Assembly (NCBI RefSeq): GCF_006346335.1
Contig: NZ_VDMC01000016.1
Coordinates: forward strand, 1 to 53,576
Direction of reading: 5' to 3'
Length of the DNA: 53,576 nt
Origin: Aequorivita sinensis
GTDB lineage: Bacteria > Bacteroidota > Bacteroidia > Flavobacteriales > Flavobacteriaceae
The notes beneath the pieces were generated by a model. It saw only the letters and a list, made by a program, of their open reading frames with translations. It was not told the origin of the DNA and did not search any database. Shown in pieces: positions 42,982 through 51,029 of this stretch (the first letter of the stretch is position 1; each line of letters begins with the position of its first letter). The position numbers were made by a program, and so were the translations under genes.

Positions 42982-43025
42982 ATGATAAATATCATTTTAC
43001 AAGCCTCCATTTTAAAATACATTTG
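42982..43025 (+). promoter_or_regulatory. CRP/FNR-type operator and -7 box before cytochrome c-nosZ
   Basis: ATGATAAATATCAT (42982-42995), close to the FNR consensus TTGAT-N4-ATCAA, and -7 box TACATTTG (43018-43025). Centre to last G is 36.5 bp. This links N2O reduction to the same control as the usp genes. Confidence 0.8.
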
Positions 43026-43049
43026 TTCTATAATTTAATTCTAACAACT

Positions 43050-43553
43050 ATGAAAAACATAATTAAATCGATGGCTGCACTCGTAATATTACTCCTAGTA
43101 AGTTGCGGTGGAAAAGAAGAGAAAAAGAAAGAAGGAATTCAAATTGGTCAAAAACCAGCTCCAACTGAGACTCCAAAAGAAACACCAACTTCAACTGTTA
43201 AGCCTTCTGAAACAATAGACCTTACTAATAAAGGAATTGGTCCTATTAAAAACGTAGATCTTTCTGCTGAGGTTGACGATGCAATGGCTGCCAAAGGTTT
43301 AGATTTATTTAAATCAAAATGTATGGCTTGTCACAAAGTTGACAAAAAGTTTATTGGTCCAGCTCCAACAGGAATTCTTGAAAGACGTACTCCAGAGTGG
43401 GTAATGAATATGATACTTGATCCAGAAGGAATGGTTCAAAACGACCCTTTAGCAAAAGCTTTATTACAAGAGTTTAACGGTTCGCCAATGGCCAATCAGA
43501 GCTTAACTGAAGAAGAAGCAAGACAAGTACTAGAATATTTTAGAACTCTATAG
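43050..43553 (+). CDS. Lipoprotein cytochrome c of the nos cluster
   Basis: 167 residues from ATG 43050 (MKNIIKSMAALVILLLVSCGG); the frame extends to 43023 but that would put the start inside the promoter. Lipobox LLVSC, then a Lys/Pro/Thr-rich linker (about 22-75) and one haem c domain with CMACH (about 98-102) and the distal Met in GSPMANQ. It is probably the electron donor to NosZ. 193 bases before nosZ, with a hairpin between. Confidence 0.88.
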   Translation: MKNIIKSMAALVILLLVSCGGKEEKKKEGIQIGQKPAPTETPKETPTSTVKPSETIDLTNKGIGPIKNVDLSAEVDDAMAAKGLDLFKSKCMACHKVDKKFIGPAPTGILERRTPEWVMNMILDPEGMVQNDPLAKALLQEFNGSPMANQSLTEEEARQVLEYFRTL

Positions 43554-43575
43554 TATTAGTTAACTAACCAGATTT

Positions 43576-43604
43576 CCCTTGCAGAGCTGTAAGTTCTGCA
43601 GGGG
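43576..43604 (+). terminator. Hairpin between cytochrome c and nosZ
   Basis: 10-bp stem CCCTTGCAGA/TCTGCAGGGG around a 9-base loop, 22 bases after the cytochrome c stop. The following TTCTTAAAAG is only weakly T-rich, so it may be a leaky terminator or an mRNA-stability hairpin that sets the relative levels of cytochrome and NosZ. Confidence 0.5.
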
Positions 43605-43745
43605 TTCTTAAAAGTAAAGCTGTAATTCTATACAATCCTAATACTAAGCAGAAAGGGCTGAACGACACGGAATGGAGCACTTAGTAGATAATGTATTCTT
43701 ACTGGCAAATTAGTTTTAAAACAATGTAATTTAAATAATAGACCA

Positions 43746-45716
43746 ATGAAAAAATCAATTAATATTTTAATCTCCGCAATTATGGTAGCCGGTTTGGTTA
43801 GCTGTAATGATGGCGGAACAAAAAAGAGCAAAAGTGGAGGCCAAGGAGGTTTGGCAACCAATGCTGCTGAAAGGGTGTATGTGGCTCCCGGAGAGCATGA
43901 CGAATTCTACGGATTTATGTCTGGAGGATTTAGTGGACAACTAGGTGTGTACGGTCTACCATCAGGGCGTTTGTTAAAAGTACTTCCAGTATTCTCTCAA
44001 AACCCAGAAAATGGTTGGGGATATACTGAAGAAACTAAACCGATGTTAAATACATCTTTCGGGTTTGTACCTTGGGATGACTCTCACCACCCTGATATTT
44101 CTCAAACTGAAGGAGTACTAGATGGACGTTGGATATTTATTAATGGAAACAACACTCCGCGTATCGCTCGTATAGGTTTAGAAAGTTTTAAAACTGAAGA
44201 AATTATTGAAATCCCAAATAGTGCGGGTAACCACAGTTCTTCATTTATTACTGAAAATACTGAGTATGTAGTTGCAGGAACACGTTTCTCTGTGCCAGTG
44301 CCTCAGAAAGATATGTCTATTAATGAATACAAGGGTAATTTTAAAGGTGCCTTAACTTTTATTAAAGTAGATCAAGAAACAGGAAGAATGAATATTAAAT
44401 TCCAGCTAATGATGCCTGGATTTAACTACGATCTTTCTCACCCAGGACGTGATAAGAGTCATGGTTGGTTCTTCTTTACTACATATAATACTGAAGAAGC
44501 TCACTCTTTATTGGAAGTAAACGCTTCACAAAACGATAAAGACTTTATTGCGGCTGTAAACTGGAAAAAAATTGAAGAATACGTAAATAATGGTGGTGGT
44601 AAAAAGGTACCTGCAAGATATGCACACAACATCTTAGATGAGCATACGCATACTGCAACTTCTACTATGATTGATAAGGTTCTTACTGTAGATCCATTAG
44701 AAGTGCCAGGAGCAGTTTACTTCCTGCCAACTCCAAAATCTCCTCACGGATGTGACGTAGATCCTACTGGAGAATACATTATCGGTAACGGAAAACTTTC
44801 TGCAGATTTAACTGTTCACAGTTTTACTAAAATGCTTGATGCAATCGAAAACAAGAAATTTGATGGGGAAGCTTATGGTATTCCAATTCTAAACTTCGAG
44901 GATATTCTTGCTGGAGTTGTAAAACAACCAGGATTAGGACCATTACACACTGAATTTGATGGGAAAGGAAATGCTTATACTACCTTCTTTATTTCTTCTG
45001 AAGTTGTAAAATGGAAAGTAGGAACTTGGGAAGTATTAGACCGTCAACCAGTATTTTATTCTGTAGGTCACGGGATGATTCCTGGAGGAAACTCACGTAA
45101 GCCATTTGGAAAATACTTTGTAGCCTTAAACAAAATTACAAAAGACAGATACTTGCCAACTGGTCCTGAACTTACTCAATCTGCTCAATTATTTGATATC
45201 ACTGGAGATAAAATGGAATTACTGTTAGACTTCCCTACTATTGGTGAACCTCACTACGCAGCTGCTATTCCTGCAGAAATGGTAGCTCCAAAGTCTAGAA
45301 AGATTTTTAAATTAGCAGAAAACAAACACAAATATGCAGTACTAGACAACAGCGATGTTAGAGTAGAGCGCGATGGTAAAGAAGTTCATATTTATATGAA
45401 TATGATTAGAAGTCACTTTAACCCTGATAATATTGAAGGTGTAAAAGTGGGTGACAAAGTATATTTCCATATTACAAACCACGAACAAGACTTTGATGTA
45501 CCTCACGGTTTCGCAGTAATTGGTGCGAATAATGCCGAAATGCTAATTATGCCAGGAGCAACCGAAACTTTAGTTTGGGAACCAAAACAAGTAGGTGTAT
45601 GGCCATTCTATTGTACCGACTTCTGTTCTGCACTTCACCAAGAAATGCAAGGATATGTAAGAGTTAGCCCAGCTGATTCGGATATTGAATTGTCTTGGAC
45701 TTTAGGTGAAGATTAA
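43746..45716 (+). CDS. nosZ: Nitrous-oxide reductase, lipoprotein (clade II-like)
   Basis: 656 residues. Reduces N2O to N2 outside the cytoplasm with a CuZ cluster and a CuA centre. The N-terminus has a Sec lipoprotein signal (LVSC, Cys 20) rather than a Tat signal, which with the gene order marks the clade II (atypical) type. CuZ ligands include DDSHHPD (H114/H115), HPG/KSHG and later HTEF; the CuA motif is CTDFCSALHQEM (C623, C627, H631, M634). There is no nirS/nirK or nor gene in the window, so the strain may be an N2O-only reducer; that needs the rest of the genome. Confidence 0.96.
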   Translation: MKKSINILISAIMVAGLVSCNDGGTKKSKSGGQGGLATNAAERVYVAPGEHDEFYGFMSGGFSGQLGVYGLPSGRLLKVLPVFSQNPENGWGYTEETKPMLNTSFGFVPWDDSHHPDISQTEGVLDGRWIFINGNNTPRIARIGLESFKTEEIIEIPNSAGNHSSSFITENTEYVVAGTRFSVPVPQKDMSINEYKGNFKGALTFIKVDQETGRMNIKFQLMMPGFNYDLSHPGRDKSHGWFFFTTYNTEEAHSLLEVNASQNDKDFIAAVNWKKIEEYVNNGGGKKVPARYAHNILDEHTHTATSTMIDKVLTVDPLEVPGAVYFLPTPKSPHGCDVDPTGEYIIGNGKLSADLTVHSFTKMLDAIENKKFDGEAYGIPILNFEDILAGVVKQPGLGPLHTEFDGKGNAYTTFFISSEVVKWKVGTWEVLDRQPVFYSVGHGMIPGGNSRKPFGKYFVALNKITKDRYLPTGPELTQSAQLFDITGDKMELLLDFPTIGEPHYAAAIPAEMVAPKSRKIFKLAENKHKYAVLDNSDVRVERDGKEVHIYMNMIRSHFNPDNIEGVKVGDKVYFHITNHEQDFDVPHGFAVIGANNAEMLIMPGATETLVWEPKQVGVWPFYCTDFCSALHQEMQGYVRVSPADSDIELSWTLGED

Positions 45717-45770
45717 AAGTTGTTTTTAGTAGTGAAAATACATATTAGTGATTAGTAGTATTTTCAGTGA

Positions 45771-45803
45771 AGACGGGGGTTGTTGATTTCCCCCGTCTTT
45801 TTT
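45771..45803 (+). terminator. Intrinsic terminator after nosZ
   Basis: 9-bp G+C-rich stem AGACGGGGG/CCCCCGTCT, 10-base loop, then a T5 run, 54 bases after the nosZ stop. It separates nosZ from the accessory genes or attenuates read-through to them. Confidence 0.88.
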
Positions 45804-45832
45804 AAAGATGTTAAATTCTAAAATTTATTCTT

Positions 45833-45881
45833 CTCACATCTCACATCTCACATCTCACATCTAATATCTAATATCTCAAAT
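45833..45881 (+). repeat. Heptamer tandem repeat upstream of the nos membrane-protein gene
   Basis: Seven in-phase 7-bp units: CTCACAT four times, CTAATAT twice, CTCAAAT once, followed by CTCTAAA and the ATG at 45892. It lies in the short gap between the nosZ terminator and the next start codon, so it makes up the promoter spacer or the 5' leader. Confidence 0.9.
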
Positions 45882-45891
45882 CTCTAAAAAA

Positions 45892-46500
45892 ATGAAAAAA
45901 GCAGGAATAATAATGATAATTGGCTCCTTGTTATTATTGGGTCTATTTAAATTCCCATTGTGGAATATTATGCTTGGTGCACCACAATACCCAGATCCGT
46001 TAGGAATGGATATTTACATTCAAGGAATTCAAGGGGTTGAAGAATTTGATATTCAAAATATTGACGGACTTAACCACTATATCGGGATGAAGCCAATCCC
46101 TAAAGTAGAAGAAATGTGGGAGTTTGATGTGTTTCCAAAAGTTGTCGGACTTATGATAGCCCTTGGAGTAATCATCGGGATTCTTGGCTTCCTAGGAAAA
46201 CTAAGTTATAAATGGTTCTTGGGCTGGTTTATTGTTATGTCTATTCTCGGTTTATTAGGAATGTACGATTTTAACTTGTGGCTAATAGACTACGGAACTG
46301 ATCTCGACCCAAAAGCTATCATGAAATTGGAAAACCTAGACGGTACTCCTATGACCTATAAACCACCACTTATTGGTTATCAAAAAATGTTGAATTTCGA
46401 TGTAGATTCTTGGCCAGGAGTTGGGGCCTATATGATCTTTATTGGGATGTTACTTACTGTAGTAGCCTTCTTTGTAGGGAAAAAAGAATATAATAAATAA
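45892..46500 (+). CDS. Membrane protein of the nos cluster, unknown function
   Basis: 202 residues with about four membrane helices (about 5-23, 87-105, 110-128 and 176-196) and an extracytoplasmic loop of about 60 residues after the first helix (APQYPDPLGMDIYIQGIQG), with a second loop that includes LIGYQKMLNFDVDSWPG. Such a gene is a regular neighbour of lipoprotein-type nosZ, but I recognise no functional domain. It may aid electron transfer from quinol or maturation of NosZ; both are inference. Its 5' leader contains heptamer repeats. Confidence 0.6.
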   Translation: MKKAGIIMIIGSLLLLGLFKFPLWNIMLGAPQYPDPLGMDIYIQGIQGVEEFDIQNIDGLNHYIGMKPIPKVEEMWEFDVFPKVVGLMIALGVIIGILGFLGKLSYKWFLGWFIVMSILGLLGMYDFNLWLIDYGTDLDPKAIMKLENLDGTPMTYKPPLIGYQKMLNFDVDSWPGVGAYMIFIGMLLTVVAFFVGKKEYNK

Positions 46501-46613
46501 AGCTTCTCCTTTTTAACTCGCGTTCAATGTGAGAAATACGATAAAGAGGAATACAGATGGAGTTCCCGATTTTATAGGGGACGGAAGTGGTAAACTTATA
46601 AACTTATATAATC

Positions 46614-47048
46614 ATGAAAGTCATACAATTATTTTTAATTTCATTGTTATTCGTAGCGTGTAATGTTAGCCCGCAGCCCATTAATTACGGATCTGATGCT
46701 TGTCATTACTGCGATATGACTATTGTAGATAGACGGCACGCTTCACAAATGGTTACGGCTAAAGGTAAAGTTTATAAATATGATGCTATTGAGTGTATGG
46801 TTCATTCCTTACAAGATGAATTTAAGGACACAGAAATGGCGCATAAAATAGTAGCTAACCTAAATAGTCCAGGTGAATTGATTGATGCTTCAAACGCTTC
46901 ATATTTGGTGAGTGAAAACTTGCAAAGTCCTATGGGAGCAAACCTATCTGCATTTGCAAATACCGAAGAGGCTCAAAAAGCAAAAGAAAAGTTTACTGGT
47001 GAAATATATAGTTGGGATGATATTCAAAAACACTTAAAGTTGAAATAG
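46614..47048 (+). CDS. nosL: NosL copper chaperone lipoprotein
   Basis: 144 residues. Lipobox FVAC (Cys 16), then CHYCDMTIVDRRHASQ, in which C30, C33 and M35 match the Cu(I)-binding CxxCxM of NosL. YKYDAIECMV and the final YSWDDI are also NosL marks. It delivers copper for the CuZ site through NosDFY. A strong hairpin follows. Confidence 0.92.
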   Translation: MKVIQLFLISLLFVACNVSPQPINYGSDACHYCDMTIVDRRHASQMVTAKGKVYKYDAIECMVHSLQDEFKDTEMAHKIVANLNSPGELIDASNASYLVSENLQSPMGANLSAFANTEEAQKAKEKFTGEIYSWDDIQKHLKLK

Positions 47049-47050
47049 AA

Positions 47051-47115
47051 AATGACTTCAGCAGTTTTTTATCAACTTTACGGCACTATGAAGCCTTGCT
47101 GAAGTCATTTTTTTA
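47051..47115 (+). terminator. Intrinsic terminator after nosL
   Basis: 13-bp stem AATGACTTCAGCA/TGCTGAAGTCATT with a 33-base loop, followed by T7. It begins two bases after the nosL stop. nosD then needs its own promoter or read-through. Confidence 0.75.
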
Positions 47116-47168
47116 ATTCCTAAATCGATTGAGTTACAGGCTTAGTATTGCTAAATTTTAATTAAATT

Positions 47169-48422
47169 TTGAAAAACAAATTCTACATATTATTCCTTTT
47201 TATTTCCTTGTTTTCCCTTACAAACCTATGGTCGCAAACAATTACTGTATGCGCTACCTGCCCAGTGAAGTCCATAAAAGAGGCTGTTAAACAGGCATCG
47301 GAAGGGGATACTATTTTGGTAAAAAAAGGTGTTTATAAAGAAGCTAATATTAAAATTGATAAAGGTATTACGCTTATTGGTGAAGATCTTCCTACTATAG
47401 ATGGAGAAGAAAAAGGAGAGATAATTACCATTGGTACAGACAACGTAACCATAGACGGATTTAAAATTATAAACGTAGGCGTAAGCTACACCACAGATTA
47501 TGCTGCGGTACGAGTTGTAAATAGCACAGGTTTCCTTATTCAGAATTTGGAACTCGAAAAGCTTTTCTTCGGAATTTACCTTCAAAAATCTAACGATGGT
47601 AAAGTTTTAAATAACAAGGTTAGGGGAGAAGCTGTGACTGAGTTTAACTCTGGAAATGCAGTTCATTTATGGTATTGCAAAAATGTTGAGGTTATTGGTA
47701 ATGATGTGCAAAATGTTCGCGATGGGATTTATCTAGAATTCTCAGATAATATAACCATAAAGGATAATTTTAGTAAGAACAACGTTCGATACGGACTTCA
47801 CTTTATGTTCAGTAACAACAACTATGTAATCAATAATACTTTTGAAACTAATGGTGCAGGAATAGCATTGATGTTTTCAAAATTTATGCAAGTTGAAAAT
47901 AATATTATTCAGAAAAACTGGGGAACAGCGGCTTATGGTTTATTGTTAAAAGAAGTAAACGACGCCTACATAAAAAACAATTTATTCTTCGAAAATACTG
48001 TTGGAATTACGGTAGAAGGAAGTAATCGTTTGGAATATTCTAATAACGATTTTACGAGTAATGGGTACGCTTTAAAAGTGAAAGGTGCCTGCTATCAAAA
48101 CCATGTAATAAACAATAACTTTCTGTATAATTCATTCGATATATCCTATAACGGACGTATTAATGATAATAAATTCGACAATAATTTTTGGAGTAATTAT
48201 ACCGGTTACGACCTCAATAAAAACGGTATAGGAGATGTTCCTTATCGTCCTGTAAAACTGTTTTCATATATAGTAAACCGAACTCCAGAAACGATAATTT
48301 TAATGCGAAGCCTATTTATAGACATAATAGACTTTTCAGAAAAAGTATCTCCAGTATTTACTCCAGACGATTTATTGGATGAAAATCCAAAAATGAAACG
48401 TATAAACCATGATAGAAATTAA
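47169..48422 (+). CDS. nosD: NosD, periplasmic beta-helix protein for CuZ assembly
   Basis: 417 residues; the start is TTG 47169, since there is no ATG before the signal peptide (KNKFYILFLFISLFSLTNLWSQ). The body is a parallel beta-helix of CASH/PbH1 repeats rich in Asn (GNDVQNVRDGIYLEFSDN, NYVINNTFETNGAGIALMFSK). NosD works with the ABC transporter NosFY and NosL to build the CuZ cluster. The end overlaps nosF by 14 bases. Confidence 0.93.
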   Translation: MKNKFYILFLFISLFSLTNLWSQTITVCATCPVKSIKEAVKQASEGDTILVKKGVYKEANIKIDKGITLIGEDLPTIDGEEKGEIITIGTDNVTIDGFKIINVGVSYTTDYAAVRVVNSTGFLIQNLELEKLFFGIYLQKSNDGKVLNNKVRGEAVTEFNSGNAVHLWYCKNVEVIGNDVQNVRDGIYLEFSDNITIKDNFSKNNVRYGLHFMFSNNNYVINNTFETNGAGIALMFSKFMQVENNIIQKNWGTAAYGLLLKEVNDAYIKNNLFFENTVGITVEGSNRLEYSNNDFTSNGYALKVKGACYQNHVINNNFLYNSFDISYNGRINDNKFDNNFWSNYTGYDLNKNGIGDVPYRPVKLFSYIVNRTPETIILMRSLFIDIIDFSEKVSPVFTPDDLLDENPKMKRINHDRN

Positions 48423-49119
48423 GGATTTACATAAAAAATTTGGCAAAAACGAAGTGCTTAAAGGCATTGACCTCTCCATAGGTGAAGGTGGAATATTTTC
48501 CATTCTTGGTCCGAATGGTTCAGGGAAAACTACACTTATAAAAGCTATTCTTGGGATGGTAATACCAGATTCAGGTGAAATTCTCTTTAATGGAGAATCT
48601 TTAAAAAACAATTTTAAATACCGCGATAAGATTGACTATTTACCACAAATAGCCAATTTTCCTGGAAACTTGAAGGTAAGTGAGCTTATAGAGATGATTA
48701 AAGACCTAAGAGCTACTAAGGCAACACATGACGAAGCTTTAATAGATTTGTTTAAACTGCAACCTTTCTTGAATAAACGGCTTGTAAACCTCTCTGGAGG
48801 AACAAAACAAAAAGTAAACTTAGTGCTTACTTTTATGTTCGACAGTCCGTTAATTATTCTGGATGAGCCTACAAGTGGTCTAGATCCTATTTCTCATTTA
48901 AGATTGAAGAATTTAATTTTTGCCGAAAAGGAGAAGGGAAAAACAATTCTTGTAACCTCTCATATTTTAAGTTTCGTGGAAGAAATTGCCGATGAAATTG
49001 TCTTCCTATTAGAAGGCAAAATTTACTTTAAAGGTAGTATCACAGAACTTAAAACTAAGACCGAACAACCAGATTTTGAACACGCAATAGCCTCTATTTT
49101 ATCCGCAAGTTATGCTTAA
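48409..49119 (+). CDS. nosF: NosF, ABC transporter ATPase
   Basis: 236 residues. Walker A GPNGSGKT (about 34-41), signature LSGGTKQKVNL, Walker B LIILDEPTSGLDP, H-loop VTSHIL. It powers NosY in copper-sulfur delivery for the CuZ cluster. Overlaps nosD by 14 bases and nosY by 8, so all three are made from one message. Confidence 0.95.
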   Translation: MIEIKDLHKKFGKNEVLKGIDLSIGEGGIFSILGPNGSGKTTLIKAILGMVIPDSGEILFNGESLKNNFKYRDKIDYLPQIANFPGNLKVSELIEMIKDLRATKATHDEALIDLFKLQPFLNKRLVNLSGGTKQKVNLVLTFMFDSPLIILDEPTSGLDPISHLRLKNLIFAEKEKGKTILVTSHILSFVEEIADEIVFLLEGKIYFKGSITELKTKTEQPDFEHAIASILSASYA

Positions 49120-49894
49120 GATATTAAAATATAGTTTTTACGATTTAATGCGCAGCCGTTGGAGCTACGTTTACTTTCTATTTTATTTACTGCTTGGTAT
49201 TGTTCTATTGTTTTTAAACAACGATTTATCAAAAGCAGTGATAACATTAATGAACGTTATCATCATCCTTGTTCCTTTAATAGGAACCATTTTTGGCGTG
49301 ATGTATTATTACAATTCTCGCGAATTTACTGAGCTTCTTTTAGCACAACCTATTAAGCGAAGTTCTATTTTTTTAGGGCAGTACTTTGGGGTTGCCACCT
49401 CATTAGCAATGAGTTTAATTATCGGGCTAGGACTTCCATTTGCCTTTTATGGTATCTTTAATAGTAGTGCAATTTGGGATTTCTCATTACTGTTAATTAC
49501 TGGTGGATTTCTTACCTTTATTTTTACCGCTTTAGCCTTTGTTATAGCACTCTCTAACGAAAATAAAATCAAAGGTTTTGGGTATGCTATCTTACTTTGG
49601 CTTTTTATGGCAGTAATCTACGACGGATTATTTTTAATGTCACTGTTGTATTTTGAAGACTACCCTTTAGATAAATTCTCATTATTTGCCACTATGCTAA
49701 ACCCAGTGGATTTATCGAGAGTTTTAATACTACTGAAACTCGACATTTCTGCTTTATTAGGATACACCGGAGCCGTATTTCAACAATTCTTCGGAACCAG
49801 TTTTGGTGTAATTTTGTCTTTTGTAATGCTAGTGTGTTGGGTTGTTATTCCAACTTTCTTTATCTGGAGAATAGCTAAGTGGAAGGATTTTTAA
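49112..49894 (+). CDS. nosY: NosY, ABC transporter permease
   Basis: 260 residues with six membrane helices, of the ABC-2 type found for NosY (YYYNSREFTELLLAQPIKRSSIFLGQYFGV is the conserved loop after helix 2). Forms the membrane part of NosDFY. Last gene of the nos cluster; no dedicated terminator is obvious in the following gap. Confidence 0.93.
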   Translation: MLKILKYSFYDLMRSRWSYVYFLFYLLLGIVLLFLNNDLSKAVITLMNVIIILVPLIGTIFGVMYYYNSREFTELLLAQPIKRSSIFLGQYFGVATSLAMSLIIGLGLPFAFYGIFNSSAIWDFSLLLITGGFLTFIFTALAFVIALSNENKIKGFGYAILLWLFMAVIYDGLFLMSLLYFEDYPLDKFSLFATMLNPVDLSRVLILLKLDISALLGYTGAVFQQFFGTSFGVILSFVMLVCWVVIPTFFIWRIAKWKDF

Positions 49895-50265
49895 AAGCTG
49901 CTTTATACTGCATTTACCAACATTTTATAACTGAAATAGACTTTAAATATGGAGTATGTGAGAATCCACAGAGAAGATAATCTAAACAAGCTAAATAATT
50001 CCAAGGGTCAGTTGCAATAACTTTTGATTTCTATATTATTTTATCAATGCAATTCTCTCTATTTTAAATTATTCGTAACGTTTAATATAGTCGCAGTTAT
50101 AGATAATTACACTAGGTTTTTAAGATAAACATCACAATTGTAATTTCGATTCGAGCGGATTCGAATAGCCTTTCCCGAGTTTACCTCTGGATAGTCCAAT
50201 CCGCCGACACGAGTGTAAAGAAATGGCAAAGCAAATTACGGTTATAAATTGTTGTACACAGTACT
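49895..50265. other. 371-base gap after nosY
   Basis: No gene found. The first 230 bases are featureless AT-rich DNA. From about 50130 it changes to a more mixed composition and ends with AAGCAAATTACGGTTATAAATTGTTGTACACAGT, split here as positions 50230-50262, the right half of the cassette-associated element described for the region to the right. Confidence 0.5.
50130..50265 (-). repeat. Cassette-associated palindromic element 1 (attC-like), left border
   Basis: The right end (AGCAAATT ... TATAAATTGTTGTACACAGT, about 50231-50262) matches the right ends of the elements at 50731 and 52014 in order and content. It abuts the stop codon of the 50266-50724 gene. The left half (CACGCCAC block) is missing or too diverged, as expected for the border of an array. 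Confidence 0.45.
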
Positions 50266-50724
50266 TTAATCAATCACATTAATTTGAAAATCGGCTGGGA
50301 TAATCCATTCGATTCCATTGATATTCATAACGACTTCGAGTTTAATTCTATCATCATCAATGTTTTCGGGTTTAAATTCAAAATCAAATTCACTTAATCT
50401 TTGATTTTTTAAAATCAATTTTCTTTCTTCATAATTTTTACCGTATAATCTGTAAACATTATAATTTGAAACATAATTTTTATATCCGAAATCGAAATGA
50501 ATAAAACTGGTTTCATTTACTTTAAAGTTACTCTTATCCAAATTTTCTATCAGATAAAAAGAAGATATATTTTTTTCTTGCAACTTTTGAATCGAGTCTG
50601 TCAATTTAGAGTTCAGTTCTGTTAATTCCGATACTGAATTTTCCAAATCAGTTATTCTGCCATTTTCGCAAGAAGATATGATAATCGAAAAGACTATAAT
50701 TGTAAGAAGAAGTATTTTTTTCAT
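50266..50724 (-). CDS. Small coiled-coil lipoprotein
   Basis: 152 residues. Lipobox IISSC (Cys about 19), a heptad-rich coiled coil (ITDLENSVSELTELNSKLTDSIQKLQEK, about 24-51) and a beta-rich C-terminal domain (FKVNETSFIHFDFGYKNY ... IEWIIPADFQINV). No family recognised. The stop codon touches one cassette element and the start codon lies about 7 bases from the next, leaving no intergenic room on either side, as for gene cassettes. Confidence 0.6.
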   Translation of the reverse strand: MKKILLLTIIVFSIIISSCENGRITDLENSVSELTELNSKLTDSIQKLQEKNISSFYLIENLDKSNFKVNETSFIHFDFGYKNYVSNYNVYRLYGKNYEERKLILKNQRLSEFDFEFKPENIDDDRIKLEVVMNINGIEWIIPADFQINVID

Positions 50725-50730
50725 ATTGTG

Positions 50731-50933
50731 GGCAACGTCTCTGTATATGGCTCGTGGCGTGTAAATTAGCGATTGTTTTCGGATTATTTACAAGTCAGAT
50801 TTTTAAATTTTACTACTCATTTTATTTTTTTGGGAAGTTGTCAAATTAAAAAATTTGGCGACTTCGCAAATATGCCTTAACTTCGATTAAGCAATTAACT
50901 AGCTATGAGCTATATACGTTATTGTAGCCAGTT
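50731..50933 (-). repeat. Cassette-associated palindromic element 2 (attC-like)
   Basis: Plus-strand left block CAACGTCTCTGTATATGG followed by CTCGTGGCGTG (50733-50761); right block AAGCAATT, then AGCTATGAGCTATATACGTT, then ATTGTAGCCAGTTA (50889-50933). The two ends are imperfect inverted repeats: TATATGGCTCGTGG against the complement of CTATGAGCTATATA, with AACG and CGTT outermost. A stem TCAAATT-AAAAA-AATTTGG (about 50843-50861) lies in the loop. Confidence 0.65.
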
Positions 50934-51029
50934 ATTTTTATTCGATTTATTGAATTTCTGTTTGTAATTCCATGTTCTAGAGTCAAATTTGCCAAGACCA
51001 TTTTTCAGTAAAAGAGATATATACTATCA
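50934..51029. other. Short non-coding gap between element 2 and the ChaN-like gene
   Basis: AT-rich, no gene, no repeat beyond the element itself. Together with the element it makes the 305-base gap between two cassette genes. Confidence 0.4.

Noticed and set aside
45833-45881. CRISPR array
   Set aside because: The units are 7 bp, head to tail, with no spacers; it is a simple tandem repeat.
47226-47585. 119-residue minus-strand open frame inside nosD
   Set aside because: Antisense to the signal peptide and beta-helix of nosD; no promoter or family.
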